The notes: generated by a model not told the origin, from the letters alone. 64,000 bases of DNA from a bacterium (GCA_023663725.1 JAMPGX010000017.1:1-64000); one strand, 5' to 3'; positions 8,653 to 16,310 are shown, counted from the stretch's first letter. Made by a program: numbers and translations.

Positions 8653-9363
8653 CTAAAGCGACAGCGGGTTGGACAGGAAGCTTCCCACCATGGATGTGAA
8701 CAGGCGCAGACACCATGCGTTCATCATCAGCAGGAAGATCTGTCCGCCAAACATCCGGCACCACGACTTGAAGATATTTGAGGTGGACTGGGATGCGCCG
8801 GTAGCAAACGCCATAGGAGCCGTATATACGACCACGCCAAGCAGGACATAGCGTTCCGCCGCCTCAAACAGCAGCTTGATATAATTCCACGCCAGGATCA
8901 GCAGAAGAATCAGTGCGATCAGCGTAACAGAACCGCTGGCGCAGACGCCAAGGATTGTCAACAAAACGGAATTGAAGTCTGCAAAGTTTAAGGGCGGCAG
9001 TTCGGAGGAGAGTATCCATGAATAAGGAGTCCCTCCGATGGAAAGCACCATGTCCGTGATCTGATCGCAGAAATAGATCAGCCCGATAAAGAGGACGGAA
9101 CGGATACTCAGTTTGAACGGGTCTTCCGCCTCAACGCCGGCAATCAGCCCGAAGTTCTTAAAAAGCTGCCATATCCAGTTTAAGAGAACAAGTCCTATGG
9201 CAGTTGCCACAAATACCTTATACATGGTCTCCGCAGCGGGAAAATACCGCAGGAAGGTTCCCATGTCACAGCCCAGGGCACCCAGTACCGAGGTGGAGAT
9301 CAGGTCAAGCCCGTTCATCACCTGTTTGGCAATCCATTCCACGATGCCGTCAAGTATGCCCAT
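8653..9363 (-). CDS. TrbL/VirB6-like polytopic conjugation channel protein
   Basis: 236 residues with about five membrane helices (around residues 48-68, 90-108, 130-160, 170-188 and 208-228). A short amphipathic N-terminus, MGILDGIVEWIAKQVMNGLDLIS, is typical of TrbL/VirB6-like proteins of Firmicute ICEs. These form part of the inner-membrane channel. The ribosome site AAGGAGG lies seven bases before the ATG at 9363. It sits between the pilin-like gene and the exported Gly/Ser-rich gene, in the usual order for this machinery. The assignment rests on topology, gene order and N-terminal pattern; no catalytic residues are expected. Confidence 0.7.
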   Translation of the reverse strand: MGILDGIVEWIAKQVMNGLDLISTSVLGALGCDMGTFLRYFPAAETMYKVFVATAIGLVLLNWIWQLFKNFGLIAGVEAEDPFKLSIRSVLFIGLIYFCDQITDMVLSIGGTPYSWILSSELPPLNFADFNSVLLTILGVCASGSVTLIALILLLILAWNYIKLLFEAAERYVLLGVVVYTAPMAFATGASQSTSNIFKSWCRMFGGQIFLLMMNAWCLRLFTSMVGSFLSNPLSL

Positions 9364-9378
9364 GACTTACCCTCCTTT

Positions 9379-9771
9379 TTATCCGTTCCATTTGCCGTCG
9401 GAGAAGAAGGGTGTGACATAGGCGAGGATGAAGCCAAGCCCGTTTAAGATCACCCATGAGATCGCAATGCGCTTGAGCCATGCACGGGACTCGTCCACTG
9501 TCCTGCCGGACTTGGAAAAGTTCATAAGGAGCAGGGCGACGGAAGCGGTGACGATGGCGGCGATGGTGGAAATCCCCAGTATCTTGCCATACACATCCTT
9601 CATAATGCTTTCTGCCTTGGTCCACATATCCGTTGCAAGGACCTGATCTGTCTGAAGGACAAAGAAGTAGGCAAAGGCTGCCGCCCCCACAATAATGTTC
9701 TGGTAAGGGATGCGGAATTTCTTTTTGTTGGGAAGCTGGTTCCCGGTTGAGTTGTTGGTTTCTTTTTTCAA
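9379..9771 (-). CDS. Small VirB2/Maff2-like membrane protein, probable pilin
   Basis: 130 residues, starting at TTG 9771 with AGGAGG seven bases upstream. Three hydrophobic stretches are seen: IIVGAAAFAYFFVLQTDQVLA (possibly a cleaved leader), ILGISTIAAIVTASVALLLMNF and ISWVILNGLGFILAYVTPFF. A basic loop, SKSGRTVDESRAWLKR, separates the last two. Small size, two final helices joined by a basic loop, and position as first gene of the transfer operon are what one expects of a VirB2-like pilin subunit. The open frame continues upstream to ~9957 only because the leader has no stop in that register. This is the first gene after the promoter and three-hairpin leader described separately. Confidence 0.65.
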   Translation of the reverse strand: MKKETNNSTGNQLPNKKKFRIPYQNIIVGAAAFAYFFVLQTDQVLATDMWTKAESIMKDVYGKILGISTIAAIVTASVALLLMNFSKSGRTVDESRAWLKRIAISWVILNGLGFILAYVTPFFSDGKWNG

Positions 9772-9805
9772 TGAATTACCTCCTGTGAAATTTGTTATAG
9801 TAGAA

Positions 9806-9882
9806 AACCGGCAGATTCCCGAAGGACTGCCGGTTCCCGAAACCCCTGTTTTAAGGGGCTGCCATGTAAAAAAGCACATGGC
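9806..9882 (-). promoter_or_regulatory. Leader of the transfer operon with three hairpins
   Basis: In the minus-strand transcript, three inverted repeats follow one another. GCCATGT/ACATGGC lies at 9861-9882, CCCCT/AGGGG at 9843-9858, and the strong AACCGGCAG/CTGCCGGTT at 9806-9835 with a 12-base loop. The last is followed by a short U-rich stretch (TTTTCT) and then, 20 bases on, by the ribosome site of the pilin-like gene. The set could be an attenuator or a stability or processing element. The poor U-tract argues against a simple strong terminator. Confidence 0.5.
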
Positions 9883-9971
9883 GTATGTACTGCAAAAAAA
9901 TAACACCTGCAGGTGCAGATGTCTGAAAAAGTGGAATGGATATGGGCGCAGATACAATTCTGAGCATGACC

Positions 9972-10000
9972 ATTATAGCATGGGCATTTTTACCTGTAAA
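9972..10000 (-). promoter_or_regulatory. Promoter of the conjugation operon
   Basis: On the minus strand TTTACA (10000-9995) and TATAAT (9977-9972) are separated by exactly 17 bases, a good vegetative promoter. Transcription should start near 9965, leaving a leader of roughly 190 bases before the TTG start at 9771. It lies just downstream of the sigma-like regulator gene, which may act on it (inference). Confidence 0.7.
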
Positions 10001-10053
10001 TCGCAATGCTGTGCCAGTTTGCGTAATTTGTGCGCCAATTTAATGCCATTTAG

Positions 10054-10593
10054 TTATTTATCTTTTGGGAAGAACTGATCCAGCGTTTGAAGACAGTCCT
10101 TTGAGGTGTATCCCCACAGGATGGAACTGAGTGCCTGAACAGCCTCCGGGCGCCTGCGGTAGTAGGTCCTGTGGGAAATGTTCGCTATATGCGGGCGCAG
10201 GCTCTCGATGATTTCGTCCGTATTCTGGAGCTGCTGGGGAGAGAGGTAGCTGTAATAGAGTATCCAGTAGTATTGTTCCCCGTGCTTATGTTTGTTTCGC
10301 AGGATGTCAACGGCGGAATTTAAGAGTGTCAGCATTTTGTTGCTGCGCTCGATGCTCTTGGCATAATCCTCCAGCCTTGTACCGCCGATGTCTGCTCCGG
10401 CGAGGTAAATGGAGTCCAGAAATTCCTCAATGCTGCTTCCGTATTCTATCTCAAAGGTGCTTCGTACCTGCTGGACAGCCAGTTCAAGGTTCCAGACGGC
10501 ATCCCGGTAATTCTTCAGTAACTTCCATGTGTCGTGGAACAGGGGATTCTCCTGCTCGGAGGGAATGTTTTTGTTTGGTCTTGTGTTTGCCAT
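10054..10593 (-). CDS. Possible sigma-like (ArpU/RinA-type) regulator on the ICE
   Basis: 179 residues, soluble and helical. The central part (RLEDYAKSIERSNKMLTLLNSAVDILRNK) is coiled-coil-like. The C-terminal part, QYYWILYYSYLSPQQLQNTDEIIESLRPH followed by ISHRTYYRRRPEAVQALSSILWGY, resembles sigma region 4-like regulators such as ArpU and RinA, where a helix-turn-helix with the Arg-rich recognition helix TYYRRR is common. It sits directly upstream of the transfer promoter at 9972-10000 and downstream of the winged-helix gene, so control of transfer is a natural guess. I could not confirm the family by a search; treat the name as tentative. Confidence 0.5.
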   Translation of the reverse strand: MANTRPNKNIPSEQENPLFHDTWKLLKNYRDAVWNLELAVQQVRSTFEIEYGSSIEEFLDSIYLAGADIGGTRLEDYAKSIERSNKMLTLLNSAVDILRNKHKHGEQYYWILYYSYLSPQQLQNTDEIIESLRPHIANISHRTYYRRRPEAVQALSSILWGYTSKDCLQTLDQFFPKDK

Positions 10594-10628
10594 AGCGTTT
10601 ACCTTCTTTCTTCATTTTTTATGTTGGC

Positions 10629-11786
10629 TTAGTTGGTGGATGCGTGATTACTGCTGTCTGCTGGCGGGATGACCGGCGATAGTGTTAGTTCAAACCGATA
10701 GGGCATCTTTCCGTCAGGACAGGCAATCTGTAGGGAATACCTTAAATCAGTTTCTTTGCAGTCGGATAAGGGATATAACTTATATTGCGTCCGGGGACAT
10801 TCGCAGCACGAAACCCCTTGTGTGGCAAGGATTTGCGCCACTTTTTGAACTATTTTCTTCATGTGCGGTTTTGAAACGCAACCGGATTGTGTTGAAACGC
10901 AGCCGTCTGCATCCATAATCGTGATCTGTTCATCTCGGATAGCCTCTGTTTCAGGAAGGAGCAGATCCTCTGGAATATGTACGGGAACTTGAAATGTCAT
11001 GGAAATTTCCTCCTTGTCAATCATTACATCACTGATACCAAACATGGTAGATAAGTAGCTGCATAGATAGATGACACTTCCATGCCTGCCGGTGAAAGAT
11101 ACCAGTGAGAGATATTTTTTGTCCTGCAGTTTGCTTAAAATTCGGCTTACTGTTGCTTTTGATATGCCCCAACGCAGTGCAAGGTCATTGAAATTTGTGA
11201 GTGGATTGCCGGTGGCGTTGCGGAAATAGACCACAGGCCCCAGCTCAGAGCCTTGCACCTGCCGGTCGTTATAGATGGCGTGTACCCACAGGTCAAGTAC
11301 AATATCCATTTCCGAGCATTTGCCCATGCTGATCAGCTCATGGACGGCAGCAACCGGGAAAAAGAAAAAACCCACATCCTTCAGACATGGGTAATTGTAA
11401 TCAAGCGCCGTATTGTGCTGTTTCCATCCGGTAATGCTGAATTTGACCAGATGGTTTCTGCCGAGCCGGGTATAAGTAATGTAATTTTGCTGCTGCAGAA
11501 AGTCGAGAATGGATAGCGCCTGATGTTGGAAACGTGTGCGGAACCATTCCGCCAGTTCTGAGGTCTTGCAGATCCACTCGCCCGGACCCACCAGATAGGA
11601 GATACCTTCTATCCGGCGGTAGGAGGAGCGGAAGTTGGCATAGGAGCAGAGTGTCATGTAATAAAAAAGATAGGAACTTCCGTTTGTACGGATGTCCCTA
11701 TCTTCCATAAGGCTGCGGATGAACTCGCGGTAGATGCGGCACCGTGGGTAGTCCACAATTTGTTTGATTTCTAATTGATAGTCCAT
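10629..11786 (-). CDS. Winged-helix replication-initiator-like or regulatory protein of the ICE
   Basis: 385 residues, no membrane segment. Residues ~1-130 resemble the winged-helix N-terminus of plasmid and ICE initiator-like proteins (SLMEDRDIRTNGSSYLFYYM, ELAEWFRTRFQHQALSILDFLQQQNYITYTRLGR). A second helix-turn-helix lies near residues 195-230: FNDLALRWGISKATVSRILSKLQDKKYL. The C-terminal ~120 residues hold several cysteines (CVSTQSGCVSKP, GVSCCECPRTQ) of unknown meaning. The start at 11786 has AAGGAGG eight bases upstream. A diverged fragment of the start of a homologous gene recurs at 16311-16395, showing that two related elements or ends have been here. Replication or control of the excised element is inferred. 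Confidence 0.55.
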   Translation of the reverse strand: MDYQLEIKQIVDYPRCRIYREFIRSLMEDRDIRTNGSSYLFYYMTLCSYANFRSSYRRIEGISYLVGPGEWICKTSELAEWFRTRFQHQALSILDFLQQQNYITYTRLGRNHLVKFSITGWKQHNTALDYNYPCLKDVGFFFFPVAAVHELISMGKCSEMDIVLDLWVHAIYNDRQVQGSELGPVVYFRNATGNPLTNFNDLALRWGISKATVSRILSKLQDKKYLSLVSFTGRHGSVIYLCSYLSTMFGISDVMIDKEEISMTFQVPVHIPEDLLLPETEAIRDEQITIMDADGCVSTQSGCVSKPHMKKIVQKVAQILATQGVSCCECPRTQYKLYPLSDCKETDLRYSLQIACPDGKMPYRFELTLSPVIPPADSSNHASTN

Positions 11787-11944
11787 AGTGTACCTCCTTG
11801 AATAATTTATGCTACATTAAAAAGTCTAAAAGCATGGTATGCACCGTTAAAAATATTGATTTTTGGTTCATACCATGCTATAATCAGACCAGTTTTATAA
11901 CTGACTGCCTCCACATGATAAGGTGGACTTAAGGTGGTCATGCG
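11732..11944. repeat. Duplicated ICE segment, copy 1 (rep start, hairpin, promoter, leader)
   Basis: This stretch matches 16311-16523 over most of its length, at roughly 75-80% identity by eye. It covers the first ~55 bases of the winged-helix gene, its upstream region, the hairpin-promoter and the first part of the plus-strand leader, including two TAAGGTGG repeats 11-12 bases apart. Copy 1 is intact: its gene has a good start, and it leads into the tRNA-like gene and terminator. Confidence 0.8.
11831..11884 (+). promoter_or_regulatory. Hairpin-embedded plus-strand promoter on the ICE, copy 1
   Basis: TTGATT (11856-11861) and TATAAT (11879-11884) are 17 bases apart. The promoter lies inside an inverted repeat, AGCATGGTATG (11831-11841) and CATACCATGCT (11869-11879), with an inner AAAAAT/ATTTTT pair. 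In copy 2 at 16412-16465 the arms read AGCATGATATG and CATATCATGCT, so both strands changed together. The inverted repeat is therefore probably an operator or structured site that is under selection. Transcription would run right, toward the tRNA-like gene. Confidence 0.7.
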
Positions 11945-11971
11945 TAACTAGATGGGTAAATCCGTAGTGTA

Positions 11972-12043
11972 GGTGCGGCTGGACGGACATAGAGGCAATG
12001 GTCTGCAACACCGTTATCGCCGGTTCAAATCCGGCTCGCACCT
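11972..12043 (+). tRNA. tRNA-Cys-like RNA (anticodon GCA) with an atypical D arm
   Basis: A 72-base cloverleaf can be drawn. The acceptor is GGTGCGG (11972-11978) with TCGCACC (12036-12042), and the discriminator is T at 12043. The T arm is GCCGG-TTCAAAT-CCGGC (12019-12035). The anticodon stem is ATGGT/ACCGT with loop CTGCAAC, placing GCA at 12005-12007. GCA and U73 are the main known identity elements for cysteinyl-tRNA synthetase. The D arm is odd: the only helix I find is GCT (11978-11980) with GGC (11994-11996), leaving a 13-base loop and no normal bases 8 and 9. CCA is not encoded (CTC follows). A promoter lies ~90 bases upstream and a terminator follows directly, so it is a transcription unit of its own. 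It could be a functional but divergent tRNA, a tRNA mimic, or a decaying gene. Confidence 0.6.
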
Positions 12044-12048
12044 CTCAG

Positions 12049-12073
12049 AAACCCCGATTTTACGGGGTTTTTT
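12049..12073 (+). terminator. Rho-independent terminator after the tRNA-like gene
   Basis: AAACCCCG-ATTTTA-CGGGGTTT followed by a run of T, beginning six bases after the tRNA-like 3' end. The transcript from the promoter at 11856-11884 would be about 180 bases long. Confidence 0.85.
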
Positions 12074-12226
12074 GCTACCTAAAATTTGCTTAACACCCAT
12101 AACAATGGAAAAGGAGAAGCTGCATAGCAAAAAGTGATTTGTGTCATAACGGAATATAAGAAGTCAATCCAGATAATAAATAATATAATGTATAAACAGC
12201 GAAGCGGTAAATCAGAGAGGGATTCT

Positions 12227-12243
12227 GGGAAGCGCTTTTAAGC
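12227..12243 (+). promoter_or_regulatory. LacI-family or cre-like operator before the xylanase gene
   Basis: The sequence GGGAAGCGCTTTTAAGC contains the palindromic core AAGCGCTT (12230-12237), typical of LacI-family and CcpA sites. It lies ~40 bases before the xylanase start. A TATAAT at 12184-12189 upstream may be the -10 box, but its -35 partner is poor. Confidence 0.4.
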
Positions 12244-12275
12244 ATGGAATTCAGCATGGCATAGGGGAGGTTATT

Positions 12276-13481
12276 ATGGAAATAGCGCACAGGAAAGTGA
12301 ATAAGCGGATGCGGTTTACAGATGAACAGGGGAACCCCCTGTCAAATCGTGAGGTAGGGATCAGACAGGTAAATCACGCATTTTTATTCGGATGCGGCGG
12401 TTTTGATTTTATCCCGTATGTAACAAAGGGTGGGGATGAATACAAGCAGTTGACAGACAGCTGGCTTGAGGTGTTCAACTACGCGACCCTCCCGTTTTAC
12501 TGGGGTGGCTTTGAGCCTGAAGAGGGGAAGCCCAATACGGAAACACTCATGAAGACAGCGCAGTACCTTAAGGCACGGGGCGTGAGGGTGAAAGGACATC
12601 CTCTGTGCTGGCATACCGCATGCGCCAACTGGCTCATGAAGTATGATAATCAGACGATCATGAAAAAGCAGCTTGAGAGGATTGACAGAGAGGTTACAGG
12701 CTTTAAGGGCGTGATCGACATGTGGGATGTGATCAACGAGGTCGTTATCATGCCGATATTTGACAGATATGACAATGCCGTTACCAGGATATGCAAGGAA
12801 AAAGGGCGTGTCGCGCTGATTAAGGAGGTCTTTGAGAGGGCTCGCGAGAATAATCCTGACGCGGTGCTCCTGCTCAATGATTTTAATACGTCGATAAACT
12901 ACGAGATACTCATAGACGGTTGCCTCAATGCTGGGGTTCCGATCAGCGCCATAGGTATCCAGTCACATCAGCATCAGGGGTATTGGGGCAGAGAGAAGCT
13001 GGAGGAGGTGCTGGAGCGGTTTTCGCATTTTGGACTTCCGATACACTTTACGGAGAACACCCTTATCTCAGGCGAGATTATGCCCTCACATATCGTCGAT
13101 CTTAATGACTGGCAGGTGGATAGCTGGCCGACAACTCCCGAGGGCGAAGAAAGGCAGGCGCGGCAGATTGAAGAGATGTACAGGATACTGTTTTCTCACC
13201 CGCTTATCGAAGCGATAACCACATGGGATTACAGGGACGGGGCATGGCTTAAGGCGCCGAGCGGATTTGTGAGAGAGGATAACTCCTGCAAACCCTCGTA
13301 TGAGATGCTTAAGAAGCTTGTAAAACAGGAATGGTGGACGGACATAACAGTAAAAACCGATGAAGACGGCTGGACTCAAATAGAAGCCTTTAAGGGAGAT
13401 TATCATATAAGCGCTGCAGACAGGAATGCGGATGTGAGTCTCACAGACGATTCGGAGACGGTTCTCGCGCTAAGGGCCTAA
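12276..13481 (+). CDS. Intracellular GH10 endo-1,4-beta-xylanase
   Basis: 401 residues without a signal peptide, so it should act in the cytoplasm on imported xylo-oligosaccharides. GH10 hallmarks are present: KGHPLCWHTA (residues 106-115), the acid/base glutamate Glu155 in WDVINEV, IGIQSHQH (227-234), and the likely nucleophile Glu260 in IHFTEN. The conserved tryptophan in ITTWDYRDGAW follows. The ribosome site GGGGAGG precedes the ATG. The four genes of this cassette run in the same direction with short spacers. Codon choice (many ATA, AGG and AGA) differs from the core genes to the right, which fits horizontal arrival. Confidence 0.9.
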   Translation: MEIAHRKVNKRMRFTDEQGNPLSNREVGIRQVNHAFLFGCGGFDFIPYVTKGGDEYKQLTDSWLEVFNYATLPFYWGGFEPEEGKPNTETLMKTAQYLKARGVRVKGHPLCWHTACANWLMKYDNQTIMKKQLERIDREVTGFKGVIDMWDVINEVVIMPIFDRYDNAVTRICKEKGRVALIKEVFERARENNPDAVLLLNDFNTSINYEILIDGCLNAGVPISAIGIQSHQHQGYWGREKLEEVLERFSHFGLPIHFTENTLISGEIMPSHIVDLNDWQVDSWPTTPEGEERQARQIEEMYRILFSHPLIEAITTWDYRDGAWLKAPSGFVREDNSCKPSYEMLKKLVKQEWWTDITVKTDEDGWTQIEAFKGDYHISAADRNADVSLTDDSETVLALRA

Positions 13482-13513
13482 AGGCGCTGATGAATGGATA
13501 GGATATTGAAGAT

Positions 13514-14377
13514 ATGGATTACAGTACGTATGAGAGATATAATTTTGATCATACAAGTGCATTCAATATGTCCACAGGTTATAAGGAAAGAAGCTATCAG
13601 ATGCACTGGCATTCCTATGGGGAGATTCTGCTTGTAGGTCTGGGCGAGACAAATATCTACAAGGTTGGCAGGAATACATACGAGCTTGCGCCAAATGATC
13701 TTGTGCTGGTATGGCCGATGGAGATGCACGCGATCGTAGATGCGGACAGAGAGAAGGCGCTGGTCATACAGTTTTCCAATGCGTTTATTAATTCGCTGTT
13801 TGATCTGCAGAGAATCATGCATATATATCGTAATCTGCATGTCATATGCTGCGGCAGCCATCCTGAGCTCGCGGCGAAGCTGAAGACGATTACGGACCGT
13901 ATGAAGGAGATATTTTTTTCGGACAGATCAGATCGGGAGATCAGGTGTTGCATGCTTCTGATGGAATTTATGCTGACACTATTTGAACACAGAAAAGAGC
14001 TGGCTCCCGAACTGAAGGAAGAACAGCATGATTATACTGATGATGTGATGCGTCGCATGATCAGGGTTACGGATTATATCAAGAATAATTTGACGGCGGA
14101 CGATTTATCGCAGAGCGCAATGGCTGAGAGGGCTGGCATCAGCAGAGATTATTTTTCAAAGATATTTAAGAATGTTACCGGTATGAATTACAGTAAATGG
14201 CTGAATATGATCAGGCTTGAGAAAGCCTCGGAGCTGCTTGCGCAGGATGGGAGAACGCTGACGGAGGTGGCGATGCTGTCGGGATTCCAGAGTATCCCCA
14301 GCTTTAACAGGGTGTTTCGCGAAGAAAAGGGCATGGCGCCGGGAGAGTACAGGGCATTGTTTGTTGGGAACAGATGA
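13514..14377 (+). CDS. AraC-family regulator with cupin-like sensor domain
   Basis: 287 residues. The N-terminal half is a cupin-like ligand domain (YQMHWHSYGEILLVG, YELAPNDLVLVWPMEMHAI). The C-terminal ~100 residues form the double AraC helix-turn-helix: DDLSQSAMAERAGISRDYFSKIFKNVTGMNYSKW and LTEVAMLSGFQSIPSFNRVFREEKGMAPGEYR. It lies 32 bases after the xylanase gene and probably controls the cassette in response to a pentose or xylo-oligosaccharide. That ligand is a guess from its neighbours. Confidence 0.9.
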   Translation: MDYSTYERYNFDHTSAFNMSTGYKERSYQMHWHSYGEILLVGLGETNIYKVGRNTYELAPNDLVLVWPMEMHAIVDADREKALVIQFSNAFINSLFDLQRIMHIYRNLHVICCGSHPELAAKLKTITDRMKEIFFSDRSDREIRCCMLLMEFMLTLFEHRKELAPELKEEQHDYTDDVMRRMIRVTDYIKNNLTADDLSQSAMAERAGISRDYFSKIFKNVTGMNYSKWLNMIRLEKASELLAQDGRTLTEVAMLSGFQSIPSFNRVFREEKGMAPGEYRALFVGNR

Positions 14378-14459
14378 ATCTGAGCGACATTTTTGAACGA
14401 CGCTATATCAATTTTTGGATGGAAACAGCAACCGAAAGACTAGAATCAGGAGATGTCAT

Positions 14460-15368
14460 ATGGATTATATCAGGGTTTCTGATGCTAATGTGATCACCGA
14501 GAAATATATGGATTCGATATTGATCGAAGAAAGGCTCATTGATTCGGTTGTGGCGGATCTATCTACTATGTTTTTAGATGAGAAGTTTGATATGCCGGTC
14601 ATGACTCCCGCATTTTCACATCTTAAGAATTATGCGGGAAGGAAGTATAACGGTATCGAGGAATACTCGATGGCGGCGAGAGAATGTAATATCCTGAATT
14701 TTTGCGGGATGATGGAGAACGATCAGTTTCGAAGGATTGTTGATACAGGCGCTAAGACTGTCAGGATTGTCAAGCCTTATGCAGATCATGCCAAGGTTAA
14801 GGATCAGATGCAGTTTGCCGAAAGCGTCGGAGCATTTGGGATAGGAATGGATATCGATCACATCTTTGGGGAGAACGGTCTGGACATTGTTGTGGGAGAG
14901 AAGATGGCGGAACAGACTATGGATGTGTTACGCTCTTACGTGGAGCTCACAAAACTTCCGTTTGTTGTCAAAGGAGTGTTAAGTGTATCCGATGCGGTAA
15001 AATGTGCAGATATAGGTGCAAAAGCAATTATCGTCAGCCATCATCATGGACGTCTTCCGTATGCCGTACCGCCGATGATGCTTCTGCCAGAGATAAAAGA
15101 AGCGTTGAAAGGGCGTGGTGTAAAAATCATAGTGGATTGCGGCATAGCTTCAGGTTCGGATGTGTTTAAGGCGCTTGCACTTGGAGCGGACGCCTGCGCA
15201 GTAGGAAGATCCATGCTTCCGGCGCTTGAAAAGGGCGGTGTTGCCGGAGTGTCGGAATTTATTCAGAAAGTAGGTAACGAATTGAGATATATCATGAGCT
15301 TTACGGGATTTGCACATGTTGAGGAGATTGATGACTCGGTACTGCATTATATAAATCATTGGATATGA
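14460..15368 (+). CDS. FMN-dependent alpha-hydroxy acid dehydrogenase family protein
   Basis: 302 residues from ATG 14460, seven bases after AGGAG; an upstream in-frame ATG at 14415 has no ribosome site. The fold is the FMN-binding TIM barrel of the lactate oxidase and glycolate oxidase family: VMTPAFSHLKNYAG near the N-terminus, LPFVVKGVLSVSDAVKCADIGAKAIIVSHHHGR, then VKIIVDCGIASGSDVFKALALGADACAVGR. The usual SNHGGR active-site motif reads SHHHGR here, so the catalytic histidine and arginine are kept but the loop differs. At ~300 residues it is shorter than typical members (350-400). The substrate is unknown. The stop overlaps the upstream region of the aldo/keto reductase gene. Confidence 0.75.
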   Translation: MDYIRVSDANVITEKYMDSILIEERLIDSVVADLSTMFLDEKFDMPVMTPAFSHLKNYAGRKYNGIEEYSMAARECNILNFCGMMENDQFRRIVDTGAKTVRIVKPYADHAKVKDQMQFAESVGAFGIGMDIDHIFGENGLDIVVGEKMAEQTMDVLRSYVELTKLPFVVKGVLSVSDAVKCADIGAKAIIVSHHHGRLPYAVPPMMLLPEIKEALKGRGVKIIVDCGIASGSDVFKALALGADACAVGRSMLPALEKGGVAGVSEFIQKVGNELRYIMSFTGFAHVEEIDDSVLHYINHWI

Positions 15369-15382
15369 GGGAGGGATTAACC

Positions 15383-16309
15383 GTGAAGAACATTAACATT
15401 ATAAACGGACCGCAGAATGCTTCGGCAATTATTCAGGGCTGTATGAGAATGCCCGCGCTGACAAAGGAGGCGGCGGCAAAAGTGATTCGCAGCGCCTATG
15501 ACTGCGGTGTGAATTTTTTTGATCACGCAACCTGTTACGGCAACGGTGATGCGGAAGTGCGCTTTGCCGAGGCTTTTCCGCTCACAGGAATTAAGAGGGA
15601 GGATATATTCATTCAAAGCAAATGTGGATTGTGCTTTGAACGCAATGAGTTCGATTGGACAAAGGAGAATATCCTCACGAGTGTGGATGAGAGCCTGCAC
15701 AGATTGAAAACGGAGTATCTTGACGCGCTTCTCCTCCACAGGCCGGATGTGCTGTATGATCCGGAGGAGGTTGCGGAGGCCTTTGACCAGTTAGAGAAAA
15801 CCGGAAAGGTACGTTTTTTTGGTGTTAGCAATCTGGTTCCGATGCAGATCGAGCTGCTTAATAAGTATGTGAAGCAGCCGCTGGTCATCAATCAGGTTCA
15901 GCTTTCGCTTGAGCAGTCGCAGCTGATTGATCAGGCTCTTTATATGAACAACAAGACTACCGAGTTTTCAATTAATCGCGACGGCAATGCTCTGGATTAC
16001 TGTAGATTAAAGGATATCACCATTCAGGCATGGTCGCCTCTGCAGGTAGGAATGTTTGGCGGAACGTTTATTGACAATCCGGATTTCCCGGAGCTTAACA
16101 GAGCGCTTGCGGAAATAGCAGACAGAGAAGGCGTATCGAAGACAGCGGTTGCCCTTGCGTGGATACTGCGCCATCCGGCCAGGATGCAGGCGATTATCGG
16201 GTCAATGAATCCTGCGCATATCAAGGATGCGTGTGCGGCATCGGATGTGAAGCTTTCGCATCATGACTGGTATGCACTCTATCTGGCGGCAGGGAAGTAT
16301 CTGCCGTAA
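15383..16309 (+). CDS. Aldo/keto reductase (YdhF-like)
   Basis: 308 residues from GTG 15383, eight bases after GGGAGG. The NADPH-dependent reductase tetrad is visible: Asp and Tyr in NFFDHATCYGNGDAE, Lys in IFIQSKCG, and His in ALLLHRPD. The C-terminus, IIGSMNPAHIKDACAASDVKLSHHDWYALYLAAG, is like E. coli YdhF and its relatives. It probably reduces a sugar or other carbonyl made by the cassette enzymes (inference). The stop codon is followed within two bases by the ICE remnant at 16311, so this gene ends exactly at a recombination junction. Confidence 0.88.
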   Translation: MKNINIINGPQNASAIIQGCMRMPALTKEAAAKVIRSAYDCGVNFFDHATCYGNGDAEVRFAEAFPLTGIKREDIFIQSKCGLCFERNEFDWTKENILTSVDESLHRLKTEYLDALLLHRPDVLYDPEEVAEAFDQLEKTGKVRFFGVSNLVPMQIELLNKYVKQPLVINQVQLSLEQSQLIDQALYMNNKTTEFSINRDGNALDYCRLKDITIQAWSPLQVGMFGGTFIDNPDFPELNRALAEIADREGVSKTAVALAWILRHPARMQAIIGSMNPAHIKDACAASDVKLSHHDWYALYLAAGKYLP

Positions 16310-16310
16310 C

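Noticed and set aside
9772..9957. N-terminal extension of the pilin-like gene through the leader
   Set aside because: The extension reads through three hairpins and has no ribosome site; the TTG at 9771 has a good one.
11972..12043. The tRNA-like sequence as an ICE attachment site (attR) in a host tRNA gene
   Set aside because: Attachment sites normally lie at an element end with an integrase nearby. Here the sequence has the ICE's own promoter and lies beside the rep-like gene. The idea cannot be excluded without the other end.
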